Below are positions 1 through 16,034 of a DNA stretch of 64,000 nucleotides, one piece after another. The position numbers were made by a program, and so were the translations under genes. Below the pieces are notes generated by a model, which did no database searches, was not told the origin of the DNA, and saw only the letters and a program-made list of their open reading frames with translations. The DNA lies in contig NZ_CP023407.1 in the NCBI RefSeq assembly GCF_003665435.1, positions 4,575,501 to 4,639,500 on the forward strand. The letters run 5' to 3'. The DNA is from Streptomyces fungicidicus. GTDB lineage: Bacteria; Actinomycetota; Actinomycetes; Streptomycetales; Streptomycetaceae. Each line of letters begins with the position of its first letter. Within the stretch, counting starts at the first letter, position 1.

Positions 1-313
1 CGCTGGCCCGACGGCGGTCGCCTTCGTCACCGGTGACCCGGTGGAGTCGGCGAAGGGTCTTCGTGACTTCGCCAAGGACAACCCGAATCTCGTCATCAAG
101 GGCGGTGTCCTTGATGGCAAGGCGATGTCCGCCGACGAGATCAAGAAGCTCGCGGACCTCGAGTCCCGCGAGGTTCTGCTCTCCAAGCTGGCGGGCGCCT
201 TCAAGGGCAAGCAGACGCAGACTGCTCAGCTCTTCCAGGCGCTTCCCTCGAAGCTCGTCCGCACCGTGGACGCGCTCCGTGCCAAGCAGGACGAGCAGGG
301 CGGTGCCGAGTAA
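1..313 (+). CDS. rplJ: 50S ribosomal protein L10, C-terminal part (5' end outside window)
   Basis: The frame is open from base 2 to a TAA stop at 311-313 and encodes about 103 residues. It reads AGPTAVAFVTGDPVESAKGL at the start and ends with DALRAKQDEQGGAE, which is typical of the C-terminal half of actinobacterial L10. L10 anchors the L7/L12 dimers on the 50S stalk through its C-terminal helix, which is the part present here. It is followed 132 nt later by rplL, the usual rplJ-rplL operon. The 5' end, its start codon and any L10 autoregulatory leader lie outside the window. The in-frame GTG at 41 is an internal valine, not a start. Confidence 0.93.
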   Translation, partial: AGPTAVAFVTGDPVESAKGLRDFAKDNPNLVIKGGVLDGKAMSADEIKKLADLESREVLLSKLAGAFKGKQTQTAQLFQALPSKLVRTVDALRAKQDEQGGAE

Positions 314-445
314 TTCGGCTCGCTTTCCGATCCTCGCCGCGTGAGGTGCGCGCACCGCGCGAGGTGAGGGTCGATGCGGGCCCGACGTACGCCCGCCTCA
401 CCCCGTACATCCGGCACCTGCCGATTTAGTGGAAGGACCGCCATC

Positions 446-829
446 ATGGCGAAGCTCAGCCAGGAAGACCTGCTTGCCCAGTTCGAGGAGATGACCCTCA
501 TCGAGCTCTCCGAGTTCGTGAAGGCCTTCGAGGAGAAGTTCGACGTCACCGCCGCCGCGGCCGTCGCCGTCGCGGGCCCGGCCCAGGGTGGCCCGGCCGC
601 CCCGGCCGAGGAGGAGAAGGACGAGTTCGACGTCATCCTCACCGGTGCCGGCGACAAGAAGATCCAGGTCATCAAGGTCGTGCGTGAGCTGACCTCCCTG
701 GGTCTGAAGGAGGCCAAGGACCTCGTGGACGGCGCCCCGAAGCCCGTCCTCGAGAAGGTCGCCAAGGACGCCGCCGAGAAGGCCGCCGAGTCCCTCAAGG
801 GCGCCGGCGCCTCCGTCGAGGTCAAGTAA
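446..829 (+). CDS. rplL: 50S ribosomal protein L7/L12
   Basis: This 127-residue acidic protein is the L7/L12 stalk component that recruits GTPase factors such as EF-G and EF-Tu. The N-terminal dimerisation helix (MAKLSQEDLLAQFEEMTLIE) is followed by an Ala/Gly/Pro hinge (about residues 35-55, AAAAVAVAGPAQGGPAAPAE). The C-terminal globular domain contains KIQVIKVVRELTSLGLKEAK. The ATG at 446 has a GGAAGGA ribosome site at 431-437. An upstream in-frame ATG at 374 would add an Arg/Pro-rich leader foreign to the family, so it is rejected. The gene is the second of rplJL and is followed by a strong stem-loop before rpoB. Confidence 0.97.
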   Translation: MAKLSQEDLLAQFEEMTLIELSEFVKAFEEKFDVTAAAAVAVAGPAQGGPAAPAEEEKDEFDVILTGAGDKKIQVIKVVRELTSLGLKEAKDLVDGAPKPVLEKVAKDAAEKAAESLKGAGASVEVK

Positions 830-886
830 GACCTTCCGGGTCCCACGGGGCCCGCTGCACGTCCCCAGGGACGTGTAACGCTCAAG

Positions 887-928
887 CGCTGAGGAGCGAT
901 CATCCAACCGGGTGGTCGCTCCTCGGCG
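887..928 (+). terminator. stem-loop between rplL and rpoB
   Basis: The arm GAGGAGCGA (891-899) pairs perfectly with TCGCTCCTC (916-924). The stem extends outward by CGCT/GGCG with one G-U pair. No T-run follows, as is common in Streptomyces. It could act as a partial terminator or an RNase processing site that separates abundant rplJL mRNA from rpoBC mRNA. The rest of the 829-1411 interval holds the rpoB promoter and no gene that I can recognise. Confidence 0.75.
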
Positions 929-1218
929 TATCGGAGGGTCCTGCGGCGGCTGCCTTGCACCCGGGACGGCGGGGGGTATGGTGATCTTCGTTGTGCCTCC
1001 GGGGGGCCACGAGGATTCACCTGGTGGTGGGCGGTTCCGGCCGGAGGGCCCTTGACGAACCGCACGCAGCGCGCAATTCTCAGGACGCGTCGTCACAAGG
1101 ATCCGAATCCGAGGCATGGATCGACGGCAAAGAGGGCAGTATCAACGTGCGTTGAGGGCAGCGCCTTGTCGCAGGAGTTGATGAGAACGAGGGCCACCAC
1201 CGGCTTCGTAAACCGGCA

Positions 1219-1248
1219 TTGGACATCAGTGTGCCAAGTGGCTACACT
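1219..1248 (+). promoter_or_regulatory. probable rpoBC promoter (HrdB-type)
   Basis: TTGGAC (1219-1224) and TACACT (1243-1248) are separated by 18 bp, a good match to the principal-sigma consensus of Streptomyces. A start site near 1254 would give a leader of about 160 nt before rpoB. This would allow rpoBC to be transcribed independently of rplJL. Confidence 0.6.
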
Positions 1249-1411
1249 GACCCTTTGCGCTGCCTGTTAGCTGTCCCCTGCCCGTCACCAGGGGCATGCC
1301 CTCACTCGAGCATGGACGACTAGATCATCTCTGACCTGGGATATCTGTCTCTCTGCCCAGTGGGGGGCCGGTACGCGCGTAGTGAGTCCGAGCCCTCGGA
1401 AGGACCCCCTC

Positions 1412-4897
<3,486 letters not shown>

Positions 4898-4991
4898 CGG
4901 GAGTCCGGCGGCCTTCCCCGTGAAGGCCGCCGGCCCCAGGACCCCCGTTTCAGACCCCATGACTTACAACCCTGAGAGGGATTGACGCATA

Positions 4992-8891
<3,900 letters not shown>

Positions 8892-8904
8892 GGCGTAGGT
8901 CCGA

Positions 8905-8950
8905 CGCTGTGAGGGGCGGTCACTCCGTGAGGGGTGGCCGCCCCTCGGCG
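8905..8950 (+). terminator. rpoBC terminator
   Basis: GAGGGGCGG (8911-8919) pairs with CCGCCCCTC (8938-8946), and the stem continues inward with CAC/GTG. It lies 14-60 nt after the rpoC stop and there is no T-run. It is the likely end of the rpoBC transcript. Confidence 0.8.
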
Positions 8951-9076
8951 TTGTCCGGGGGTCCCGTGGGGCGCCCGGGAACCGGTCACCGCGCCTGTTT
9001 CGTCTCCTCCCGTGCCGGAACGTCCGCTCCAGCGCATGATGGAGGGGACCCGGTGTGATGGGGGAGATGGTGCTCG

Positions 9077-9631
9077 GTGTCGTACTCGCCGTATCCGCAG
9101 TGGCAGCCCTGGCAGCAGGGGCACGGTGTGCCGCAGCCGTGGGCCGGTCAGGGCGTGCCCTCGATGCTCGCCTCGCACGCCGACCGGGAGCGGGCCGTGG
9201 ACGTGCTCAGAGCCGGTTACGGGGAGGGCCGGCTGGAGAAGCCCGAGTTCGACCGCAGGGTCGCGCGGGCGTACGCGGCCCGTACGGTGGGGGAACTGGC
9301 GCTGCTGGTGGCCGACCTCCCGCAGGGGCCCGCGGCGCACGCCGGGCACCCCGTGCCGGCCGTGCCGGCGGTGTTCCTGCCGGCGCCCAGGGCGCGGGTG
9401 AACGGCAAGGCGGTCGCCTCCGCGGTGTGCGGCGGGCTCTGTCTGGTCACCCTCGGGCTGACCGGCATCCCCGCGGTGATCCTGGGGCACGCGGCGCGGG
9501 CCGAGATCTCGCGCACGGGCGAGGCGGGCGACGGACTGGCGCTGACCGGTCTGGCGCTCGGCTGGCTGGCGAACGGCGTGTGGGCGCTCGTGATGATGCT
9601 GTCGTTCGCGCTGGCGCTCGCCTTCGGTTGA
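9077..9631 (+). CDS. DUF1707/DUF4190-type membrane protein
   Basis: The product has 184 residues and a GTG start. An N-terminal Gln/Pro/Tyr-rich segment is followed by a DUF1707-like domain (about residues 28-80) that carries the signature ADRERAVDVLRAGYGEGRL and the RTVGELALLVADLP helix. The C-terminal half (about 110-184) has two hydrophobic helices flanking a short ISRTGEAGDGLALTGLALGW loop, as in DUF4190 proteins. The biochemical function is unknown; it is an integral membrane protein common in Streptomyces. It stands alone between the rpoBC terminator and the rpsL promoter. Only a weak ribosome site (GGGGGAG at about 9060) supports this start, and the exact N-terminus is uncertain. Confidence 0.75.
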   Translation: MSYSPYPQWQPWQQGHGVPQPWAGQGVPSMLASHADRERAVDVLRAGYGEGRLEKPEFDRRVARAYAARTVGELALLVADLPQGPAAHAGHPVPAVPAVFLPAPRARVNGKAVASAVCGGLCLVTLGLTGIPAVILGHAARAEISRTGEAGDGLALTGLALGWLANGVWALVMMLSFALALAFG

Positions 9632-9702
9632 CAATCGAAGATCAACAACGGTGTACGCATTTGCCGTGTTCCGCCCGTCGGCGCGGGCCGGGCCCATTTG
9701 TT

Positions 9703-9731
9703 TTGACCGCAGCGAATGCGGTAGGTACGCT
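9703..9731 (+). promoter_or_regulatory. probable rpsL operon promoter
   Basis: TTGACC (9703-9708) and TACGCT (9726-9731) are separated by 17 bp, a near-consensus HrdB-type promoter. A start near 9738 would give a long leader of about 190 nt before rpsL. That leader contains the hairpin element at 9852-9878 that is shared with the rpsJ leader. Confidence 0.7.
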
Positions 9732-9851
9732 CAGACCTTGTGCCTGGGGTGTGCCCTGGCCTTCGTGCGTGCCATCAGACCGCACCGGGGGCTGTTGAAC
9801 GGCCACCGTAATTCAGCGCCTCTCTGCCTCGCGGTAGGAGTCCGCGGGATT

Positions 9852-9878
9852 CGACACACCCGACCGCGTGGGTCGGAG
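9852..9878 (+). promoter_or_regulatory. leader hairpin element, copy 1 (rpsL operon)
   Basis: This 27-nt sequence matches 28775-28801 in the rpsJ leader at 26 of 27 positions. Its core can fold as CCGACC (9860-9865), loop GCGTG, GGTCGG (9871-9876). It lies 48 nt upstream of the rpsL start codon. No protein-coding frame explains the identity. A role in coordinated control of both operons is inferred. Confidence 0.6.
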
Positions 9879-9926
9879 ATGTTCCAGGTTAGCTGTACCC
9901 ATCGGCACACAGAAACCGGAGAAGTA

Positions 9927-10298
9927 GTGCCTACGATCCAGCAGCTGGTCCGCAAGGGCCGGCAGGACAAGGTCGAGAAGAACAAGACGCCCGCACTCGA
10001 GGGTTCCCCTCAGCGTCGTGGCGTCTGCACGCGTGTGTTCACGACCACCCCGAAGAAGCCGAACTCGGCCCTGCGTAAGGTCGCGCGTGTGCGTCTGACC
10101 AGCGGCATCGAGGTCACGGCCTACATTCCGGGTGAGGGACACAACCTGCAGGAGCACTCCATCGTGCTCGTGCGCGGCGGCCGTGTGAAGGACCTGCCGG
10201 GTGTTCGCTACAAGATCATCCGCGGTTCCCTCGACACCCAGGGTGTCAAGAACCGCAAGCAGGCTCGCAGCCGTTACGGCGCCAAGAAGGAGAAGTAA
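9927..10298 (+). CDS. rpsL: 30S ribosomal protein S12
   Basis: This 123-residue decoding-centre protein has the invariant motifs TTPKKPNSALRKVARVRL and VRGGRVKDLPGVRY. Lys43 and Lys88, the two sites of classical streptomycin resistance, are both lysine, so streptomycin sensitivity at this locus is predicted. The GTG at 9927 has GGAGAAG at 9918-9924; longer in-frame extensions upstream are leader sequence. It is the first gene of the rpsL-rpsG-fusA-tuf operon, with rpsG 2 nt downstream. Confidence 0.98.
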   Translation: MPTIQQLVRKGRQDKVEKNKTPALEGSPQRRGVCTRVFTTTPKKPNSALRKVARVRLTSGIEVTAYIPGEGHNLQEHSIVLVRGGRVKDLPGVRYKIIRGSLDTQGVKNRKQARSRYGAKKEK

Positions 10299-10300
10299 GA

Positions 10301-10771
10301 ATGCCTCGTAAGGGCCCCGCCCCGAAGCGCCCGGTCATCATCGACCCGGTCTACGGTTCTCCTCTGGTGACCTCCCTGATCAACAAGGTGCTGCTCAACG
10401 GCAAGCGTTCCACCGCCGAGCGCATCGTCTACGGCGCGATGGAAGGTCTGCGTGAGAAGACGGGCAACGACCCGATCATCACGCTGAAGCGCGCGCTGGA
10501 GAACATCAAGCCGACCCTCGAGGTCAAGTCCCGCCGTGTCGGTGGTGCGACGTACCAGGTTCCGATCGAGGTCAAGCCCGGTCGTGCCAACACGCTCGCG
10601 CTGCGCTGGCTGGTCGGTTACTCCCGCGCCCGTCGCGAGAAGACCATGACCGAGCGTCTGCTCAACGAGCTTCTCGACGCCTCCAACGGCCTTGGTGCCG
10701 CTGTGAAGAAGCGCGAGGACACGCACAAGATGGCCGAGTCCAACAAGGCCTTCGCGCACTACCGCTGGTAG
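10301..10771 (+). CDS. rpsG: 30S ribosomal protein S7
   Basis: This 156-residue protein is the primary binder of the 3' major domain of 16S rRNA and assembles the small-subunit head. It begins MPRKGPAPKRPVIIDPVYGS and contains the conserved KPTLEVKSRRVGGATYQVP beta-hairpin and the ALRWL helix. The ribosome site lies inside the end of rpsL (AAGGAG), and the start is 2 nt after the rpsL stop, so translational coupling is likely. In E. coli S7 autoregulates the str operon; whether it does so here is not visible. Confidence 0.98.
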   Translation: MPRKGPAPKRPVIIDPVYGSPLVTSLINKVLLNGKRSTAERIVYGAMEGLREKTGNDPIITLKRALENIKPTLEVKSRRVGGATYQVPIEVKPGRANTLALRWLVGYSRARREKTMTERLLNELLDASNGLGAAVKKREDTHKMAESNKAFAHYRW

Positions 10772-10810
10772 TCGCTACCCACATCGAGACCGAGAGAAGA
10801 CTGAAGCCTT

Positions 10811-12937
10811 ATGGCTACCACTTCACTTGACCTGGCCAAGGTCCGCAACATCGGGATCATGGCCCACATCGACGCGGGCAAGACGACCACCACCGAGCGG
10901 ATCCTGTTCTACACCGGTGTGTCGTACAAGATCGGTGAGGTCCACGACGGCGCCGCCACCATGGACTGGATGGAGCAGGAGCAGGAGCGTGGCATCACGA
11001 TCACGTCTGCTGCGACCACCTGCCACTGGCCGCTCGAGGACAACGACTACACGATCAACATCATCGACACCCCGGGGCACGTCGACTTCACCGTCGAGGT
11101 GGAGCGTTCCCTGCGTGTGCTCGACGGTGCCGTGACCGTGTTCGACGGTGTCGCCGGTGTCGAGCCGCAGTCCGAGACGGTGTGGCGTCAGGCTGACCGT
11201 TACGGCGTCCCGCGCATCTGCTTCGTGAACAAGCTGGACCGTACCGGCGCCGAGTTCCACCGCTGCGTGGAGATGATCTCGGACCGCCTGGGCGCCCAGC
11301 CGCTGGTCATGCAGCTCCCGATCGGTGCCGAGGCCGACTTCAAGGGCGTCGTCGACCTCGTGACGATGAAGGCCTTCGTGTGGTCCGCCGAGGCGGCCAA
11401 GGGCGAGATGTACGACGTCGTCGACATCCCGGCCACGCACACCGAGGCCGCCGAGGAGTGGCGCGGCAAGCTGCTCGAGGCCGTCGCGGAGAACGACGAA
11501 GAGATCATGGAGCTGTACCTGGAGGGCCAGGAGCCCACCACGGAGCAGCTGTACACCGCGATCCGTCGCATCACCATCGCGTCCGGCAAGTCCAGCGACA
11601 CCACGGTCACCCCGGTGTTCTGCGGCACCGCGTTCAAGAACAAGGGCGTCCAGCCCCTGCTCGACGCGGTCGTGCGCTACCTGCCGACCCCGCTCGACGT
11701 GGAGGCCATCGAGGGCCACGACGTCAAGGACCCCGAGGTCGTCGTCAAGCGCAAGCCGTCCGAGGACGAGCCGCTGGCCGCGCTCGCGTTCAAGATCATG
11801 AGCGACCCGCACCTCGGCAAGCTCACCTTCGTCCGGGTCTACTCGGGCCGCCTGGAGTCCGGCACCGCCGTGCTGAACTCCGTCAAGGGCAAGAAGGAGC
11901 GCATCGGCAAGATCTACCGCATGCACGCCAACAAGCGTGAGGAGATCGAGTCGGTGGGCGCCGGCGACATCGTCGCCGTCATGGGCCTGAAGCAGACCAC
12001 CACCGGTGAGACGCTGTCCGACGACAAGAACCCGGTGATCCTGGAGTCCATGGACTTCCCGGCGCCGGTCATCCAGGTCGCCATCGAGCCCAAGTCGAAG
12101 GGCGACCAGGAGAAGCTCGGCGTCGCGATCCAGCGTCTGGCCGAGGAGGACCCGTCCTTCCAGGTCCACTCGGACGAGGAGACCGGCCAGACCATCATCG
12201 GTGGTATGGGCGAGCTGCACCTCGAGGTGCTGGTCGACCGTATGCGCCGTGAGTTCAAGGTCGAGGCCAACGTCGGCAAGCCCCAGGTCGCGTACCGTGA
12301 GACGATCCGCAAGGCCGTCGAGCGCGTGGACTACACCCACAAGAAGCAGACCGGTGGTACCGGTCAGTTCGCCAAGGTGCAGATCGCGATCGAGCCGATC
12401 GAGGGCGGCGACGCCTCGTACGAGTTCGTGAACAAGGTCACCGGTGGCCGCATCCCGAAGGAGTACATCCCTTCGGTGGACGCCGGTGCGCAGGAGGCCA
12501 TGCAGTTCGGCATTCTGGCCGGCTACGAGATGACTGGCGTCCGCGTCACGCTCATCGACGGTGGCTACCATGAGGTCGACTCCTCCGAGCTCGCGTTCAA
12601 GATCGCCGGTTCGCAGGCCTTCAAGGAGGCCGCGCGCAAGGCTTCGCCCGTGCTCCTGGAGCCGATGATGGCCGTCGAGGTCACCACGCCCGAGGACTAC
12701 ATGGGTGAGGTCATCGGCGACATCAACTCCCGCCGTGGCCAGATCCAGGCCATGGAGGAGCGGGCGGGTGCCCGCGTCGTGAAGGGTCTCGTGCCCCTCT
12801 CGGAGATGTTCGGTTACGTCGGCGACCTGCGCAGCAAGACGTCCGGCCGGGCCAGCTACTCCATGCAGTTCGACTCCTACGCCGAGGTTCCGCGGAACGT
12901 CGCCGAGGAGATCATCGCGAAGGCCAAGGGCGAGTAG
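10811..12937 (+). CDS. fusA: elongation factor G
   Basis: This 708-residue translocation GTPase has G1 AHIDAGKT (18-25), a switch I region ending RGITITSAATT, G3 DTPGHVDFTVEVERSLRVLDG, and G4 NKLDRTGA. Domains II-V follow, including the domain IV loop GGRIPKEYIPSVDAGAQEAM that enters the decoding site. It lies 39 nt after rpsG in the str operon and 169 nt before tuf. Length and motifs are those of canonical EF-G rather than the fusA2-type paralogues. Confidence 0.98.
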   Translation: MATTSLDLAKVRNIGIMAHIDAGKTTTTERILFYTGVSYKIGEVHDGAATMDWMEQEQERGITITSAATTCHWPLEDNDYTINIIDTPGHVDFTVEVERSLRVLDGAVTVFDGVAGVEPQSETVWRQADRYGVPRICFVNKLDRTGAEFHRCVEMISDRLGAQPLVMQLPIGAEADFKGVVDLVTMKAFVWSAEAAKGEMYDVVDIPATHTEAAEEWRGKLLEAVAENDEEIMELYLEGQEPTTEQLYTAIRRITIASGKSSDTTVTPVFCGTAFKNKGVQPLLDAVVRYLPTPLDVEAIEGHDVKDPEVVVKRKPSEDEPLAALAFKIMSDPHLGKLTFVRVYSGRLESGTAVLNSVKGKKERIGKIYRMHANKREEIESVGAGDIVAVMGLKQTTTGETLSDDKNPVILESMDFPAPVIQVAIEPKSKGDQEKLGVAIQRLAEEDPSFQVHSDEETGQTIIGGMGELHLEVLVDRMRREFKVEANVGKPQVAYRETIRKAVERVDYTHKKQTGGTGQFAKVQIAIEPIEGGDASYEFVNKVTGGRIPKEYIPSVDAGAQEAMQFGILAGYEMTGVRVTLIDGGYHEVDSSELAFKIAGSQAFKEAARKASPVLLEPMMAVEVTTPEDYMGEVIGDINSRRGQIQAMEERAGARVVKGLVPLSEMFGYVGDLRSKTSGRASYSMQFDSYAEVPRNVAEEIIAKAKGE

Positions 12938-12947
12938 CGGACTCCGT

Positions 12948-12977
12948 TTAACGGACCACGTTCACACGCTTTAGGCT
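12948..12977 (+). promoter_or_regulatory. candidate separate tuf promoter
   Basis: TTAACG (12948-12953) and TAGGCT (12972-12977) are separated by 18 bp just after the fusA stop. A separate tuf1 promoter in this intergenic region is known from Streptomyces studies. The match here is moderate. It would let EF-Tu be made in excess of EF-G. Confidence 0.45.
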
Positions 12978-12997
12978 TGACCCCGGAGCCTGCAAGT

Positions 12998-13029
12998 GGG
13001 CATTCCACCGCCAACCCGGTGGAATGCCC
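12998..13029 (+). terminator. strong stem-loop between fusA and tuf
   Basis: The 13-nt arms GGGCATTCCACCG (12998-13010) and CGGTGGAATGCCC (13017-13029) pair perfectly around a 6-nt loop. No T-run follows. It ends about 77 nt before the tuf start. It could be a partial terminator of the fusA transcript, a processing site, or a 5' stabilising structure on the tuf mRNA. Confidence 0.7.
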
Positions 13030-13106
13030 CGGGTCCGGGTTTCCCAGCAAAGATCACCTGGCGCCGATGAGTAAGGCGTACCAGAACCACTCTCAGGAGG
13101 ACCCCC

Positions 13107-14300
<1,194 letters not shown>

Positions 14301-14344
14301 GCTTGCTGATCTGACCTGGTAGCTCCTTCCGCGAGCACCTGGGA

Positions 14345-14378
14345 GGGCCCGCACGACCTCGGTCGTGCGGGCCCTTTC
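14345..14378 (+). terminator. str operon terminator
   Basis: GGGCCCGCACGACC (14346-14358 with G14345) pairs base for base with GGTCGTGCGGGCCC (14361-14374), and TTTC follows. It starts 44 nt after the tuf stop. Confidence 0.9.
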
Positions 14379-14495
14379 GCGTGCGCGGAGCTTTCGGCTG
14401 CTTGGTGTCAACGGCGCTCCCGGGGTGTCACTCGTTCGCCCGAATGAAGAGGCATATCTGCCCGGCACATGCCGCGCCGCCCATAACTTCGCCTC

Positions 14496-15431
14496 ATGGT
14501 CAGCTCATCCCATGAGGCCCTGCACCGGATCTTCCAGCAGGACCCGGGCCTCTTCGCCCGCGCCGCCAGACACCTCGGCGTCGCCTTCCCTCCACCCGTC
14601 TCCGCCACCGAACTCTCCACGGACCTCACGGAGACGCAGCCGCTGGAACGCAGGGTGGACACGCTGCTGCGGATGGACACCGAGGACGGCAGTTTCCTGC
14701 TGGCGGTCGAGTCGCAGGGCCGGCCGGCCCCGGACAAGCCCGCCAGCTGGGCGTACTACCTCTCCTACGTGTACGCCAAGTACCGCGTCCCGCCCGTACT
14801 CCTCGTCGTGTGCGCGGACCGGGGGACGGCGGCCTGGGCGGCCCGGCAGGTCGACATCGGCCCCCGCCAGTGGCCCTCGCTCACTCTGCGCCCGCTGGTG
14901 CTGGGGCCCGACGACGTACCGGTGATCGACAGCCCCGACGAGGCCGCTCGGGACATCCCGCTCACGGTCCTGTCCGCGGCGCTGCACCGCCGTGATCCGG
15001 GCGCCGATGCCATACTGAACGCGCTGGCCAAGGCACTCAAGAGCGTGTCGGCCGACGACGAGGACACCGCAACCACCTTCATCGAACTCACGGAACAGGG
15101 CCTCGGCACGACGCAGGCCGCGGAATTGTGGAGGCATCTCATGGCCGTCGACCTTTCGTTCTTCCAGTCGCAGACCGCTCAGAAGCTCCGGGCGGAGGGC
15201 CAGGCGAAGGGCCGGGCGGAGGGCCGGGCGGAGGGCCAGGCGGAGAGCCGGGCGAAGGACCTCCTGTTGCTGTTGGGGCATCGGGGTGTCGAGGTTTCCG
15301 AGCAGGATCGGGAGCGGATTGTCGGTTGTGGTGATCCCGATGTGCTGGGCCTGTGGTTCAGGAACGCCCTGACCGCCGCGTCGACGGCGGAGATCTTCGC
15401 GTCGGCCGGGGAGTCGGGCCTCGCGGACTGA
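14496..15431 (+). CDS. Rpn/PD-(D/E)XK nuclease-like protein
   Basis: The product has 311 residues. The N-terminal two thirds resemble the Streptomyces family that begins SSSHEALHRIFQQDP and contains LLRMDTEDGSFLLAVESQGRPAPDKPASWAYYLSYVYAKYR-like sequence (about residues 55-95). The Asp-x(n)-Glu-x-Gln pattern fits the PD-(D/E)XK nuclease fold of the Rpn/transposase-like group. The C-terminal part has a 4-residue repeat segment (RAEGQAKGRAEGRAEGQAES, about residues 232-251) and then a conserved LLLLGHRGVEVSEQDRERI block. Cellular role unknown; no inverted repeats mark it as an insertion sequence. The stop overlaps the ATG of a truncated duplicate of its own 3' end. Start at the ATG after the tuf terminator. 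Confidence 0.7.
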   Translation: MVSSSHEALHRIFQQDPGLFARAARHLGVAFPPPVSATELSTDLTETQPLERRVDTLLRMDTEDGSFLLAVESQGRPAPDKPASWAYYLSYVYAKYRVPPVLLVVCADRGTAAWAARQVDIGPRQWPSLTLRPLVLGPDDVPVIDSPDEAARDIPLTVLSAALHRRDPGADAILNALAKALKSVSADDEDTATTFIELTEQGLGTTQAAELWRHLMAVDLSFFQSQTAQKLRAEGQAKGRAEGRAEGQAESRAKDLLLLLGHRGVEVSEQDRERIVGCGDPDVLGLWFRNALTAASTAEIFASAGESGLAD

Positions 15432-15691
15432 TGGACCTTTCGTTCTTCCAGTCGCAGACCGCTCAGCAGCTCCGGGCGGAGGGCCGGGCGGAGGGCCAGG
15501 CGGAGAGCCGGGCGAAGGACCTCCTGTTGCTGTTGGGGCATCGGGGTGTCGAGGTTTCCGAGCAGGATCGGGAGCGGATTGTCGGTTGTGGTGATCCCGA
15601 TGTGCTGGGCCTGTGGTTCAGGAAGGCTCTGACCGCCACGTCGACGGCGGAGATCTTCGCGTCGGCCGGGGAGTCGGGGGCCGCGGAGCGG
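15150..15691 (+). repeat. tandem duplication of a gene 3' end, with a 12-bp microsatellite
   Basis: Copy 1 (about 15150-15428) and copy 2 (about 15434-15691) are nearly identical and lie head to tail. Both contain a 12-bp repeat of consensus CGGGCGGAGGGC, which encodes Arg-Ala-Glu-Gly. Copy 1 has two more 12-bp units than copy 2. Other differences are single bases, for example the codons that give Asn/Lys in LWFRNAL versus LWFRKAL. Confidence 0.85.
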
Positions 15692-15694
15692 TGA
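15431..15694 (+). pseudogene. truncated duplicate: C-terminal fragment of the upstream nuclease-like gene
   Basis: The ATG at 15431 overlaps the TGA of the preceding gene (ATGA-like junction) and opens an 87-residue frame, beginning MDLSFFQSQTAQQLRAEGR. This copies only the repeat-rich C-terminal region of the upstream protein; the nuclease-like part is missing. The frame is intact, so a small protein could be made by reinitiation, but no independent ribosome site is evident. It ends in GESGAAER instead of GESGLAD. I treat it as a duplication remnant; a role as a partner peptide cannot be excluded. Confidence 0.6.
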
Positions 15695-15697
15695 CAG

Positions 15698-15743
15698 GGA
15701 AGCGGCCCCGGGTGCGCCGTCGTGGCGGCCCGGGGCCGCTTCC
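15698..15743 (+). terminator. strong stem-loop after the duplicated gene
   Basis: A 15-nt arm, 15698-15712 (core GAAGCGGCCCCGGG), pairs perfectly with 15729-15743. It begins 4 nt after the stop at 15694. It can also act on transcripts from the opposite strand. Confidence 0.85.
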
Positions 15744-15755
15744 GTCCCCCGTCGG

Positions 15756-15977
15756 TCAGGTCATCACACGCGCTGCCACAGCGCCGGGACGTTCGGGGGC
15801 TCCCGGCCCGGCAGGGCCGGTGGCCGGGGCCGCGGTAGGTGACCGTGTCGCCCGGATCCGCTTGAGCTGGGAGCTCAGTGCGGGCTGGGCGAGCCCGAGG
15901 TCGGTTGCCGCCCGGGTGAGGCCGCCTGCGCCCGCGATCGCCCGCATCGTTCTGGGATGCCGTAACTCCAGCTCCAT
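15756..15977 (-). pseudogene. remnant of a LysR-family regulator (N-terminal HTH only)
   Basis: From the ATG at 15977 the minus strand reads MELELRHPRTMRAIAGAGGL, then TRAATDLGLAQPALSSQLKRI. This is the typical LysR helix-turn-helix with its SQLKRIE helix end. After about 45 residues the reading becomes Pro/Ala/Gly-rich and stops at 73 residues, with no effector domain and no dimerisation helix. The gene is therefore truncated, probably by deletion or recombination next to the terminator at 15698-15743. No function is expected. Confidence 0.7.
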
Positions 15978-16034
15978 GCGGGGAGCTTGCGGGGTGGGGT
16001 GACGGGGACGGGGCAGGTGACGCGGGTCCGGCCG

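Noticed and set aside
9927..10298. Streptomycin-resistance change in rpsL
   Set aside because: Lys43 and Lys88 are both wild type.
14496..15694. Insertion sequence, because the gene resembles Rpn/transposase-like proteins
   Set aside because: No terminal inverted repeats, target duplication or transposase catalytic triad can be seen. The direct repeat is an internal duplication of the gene end.
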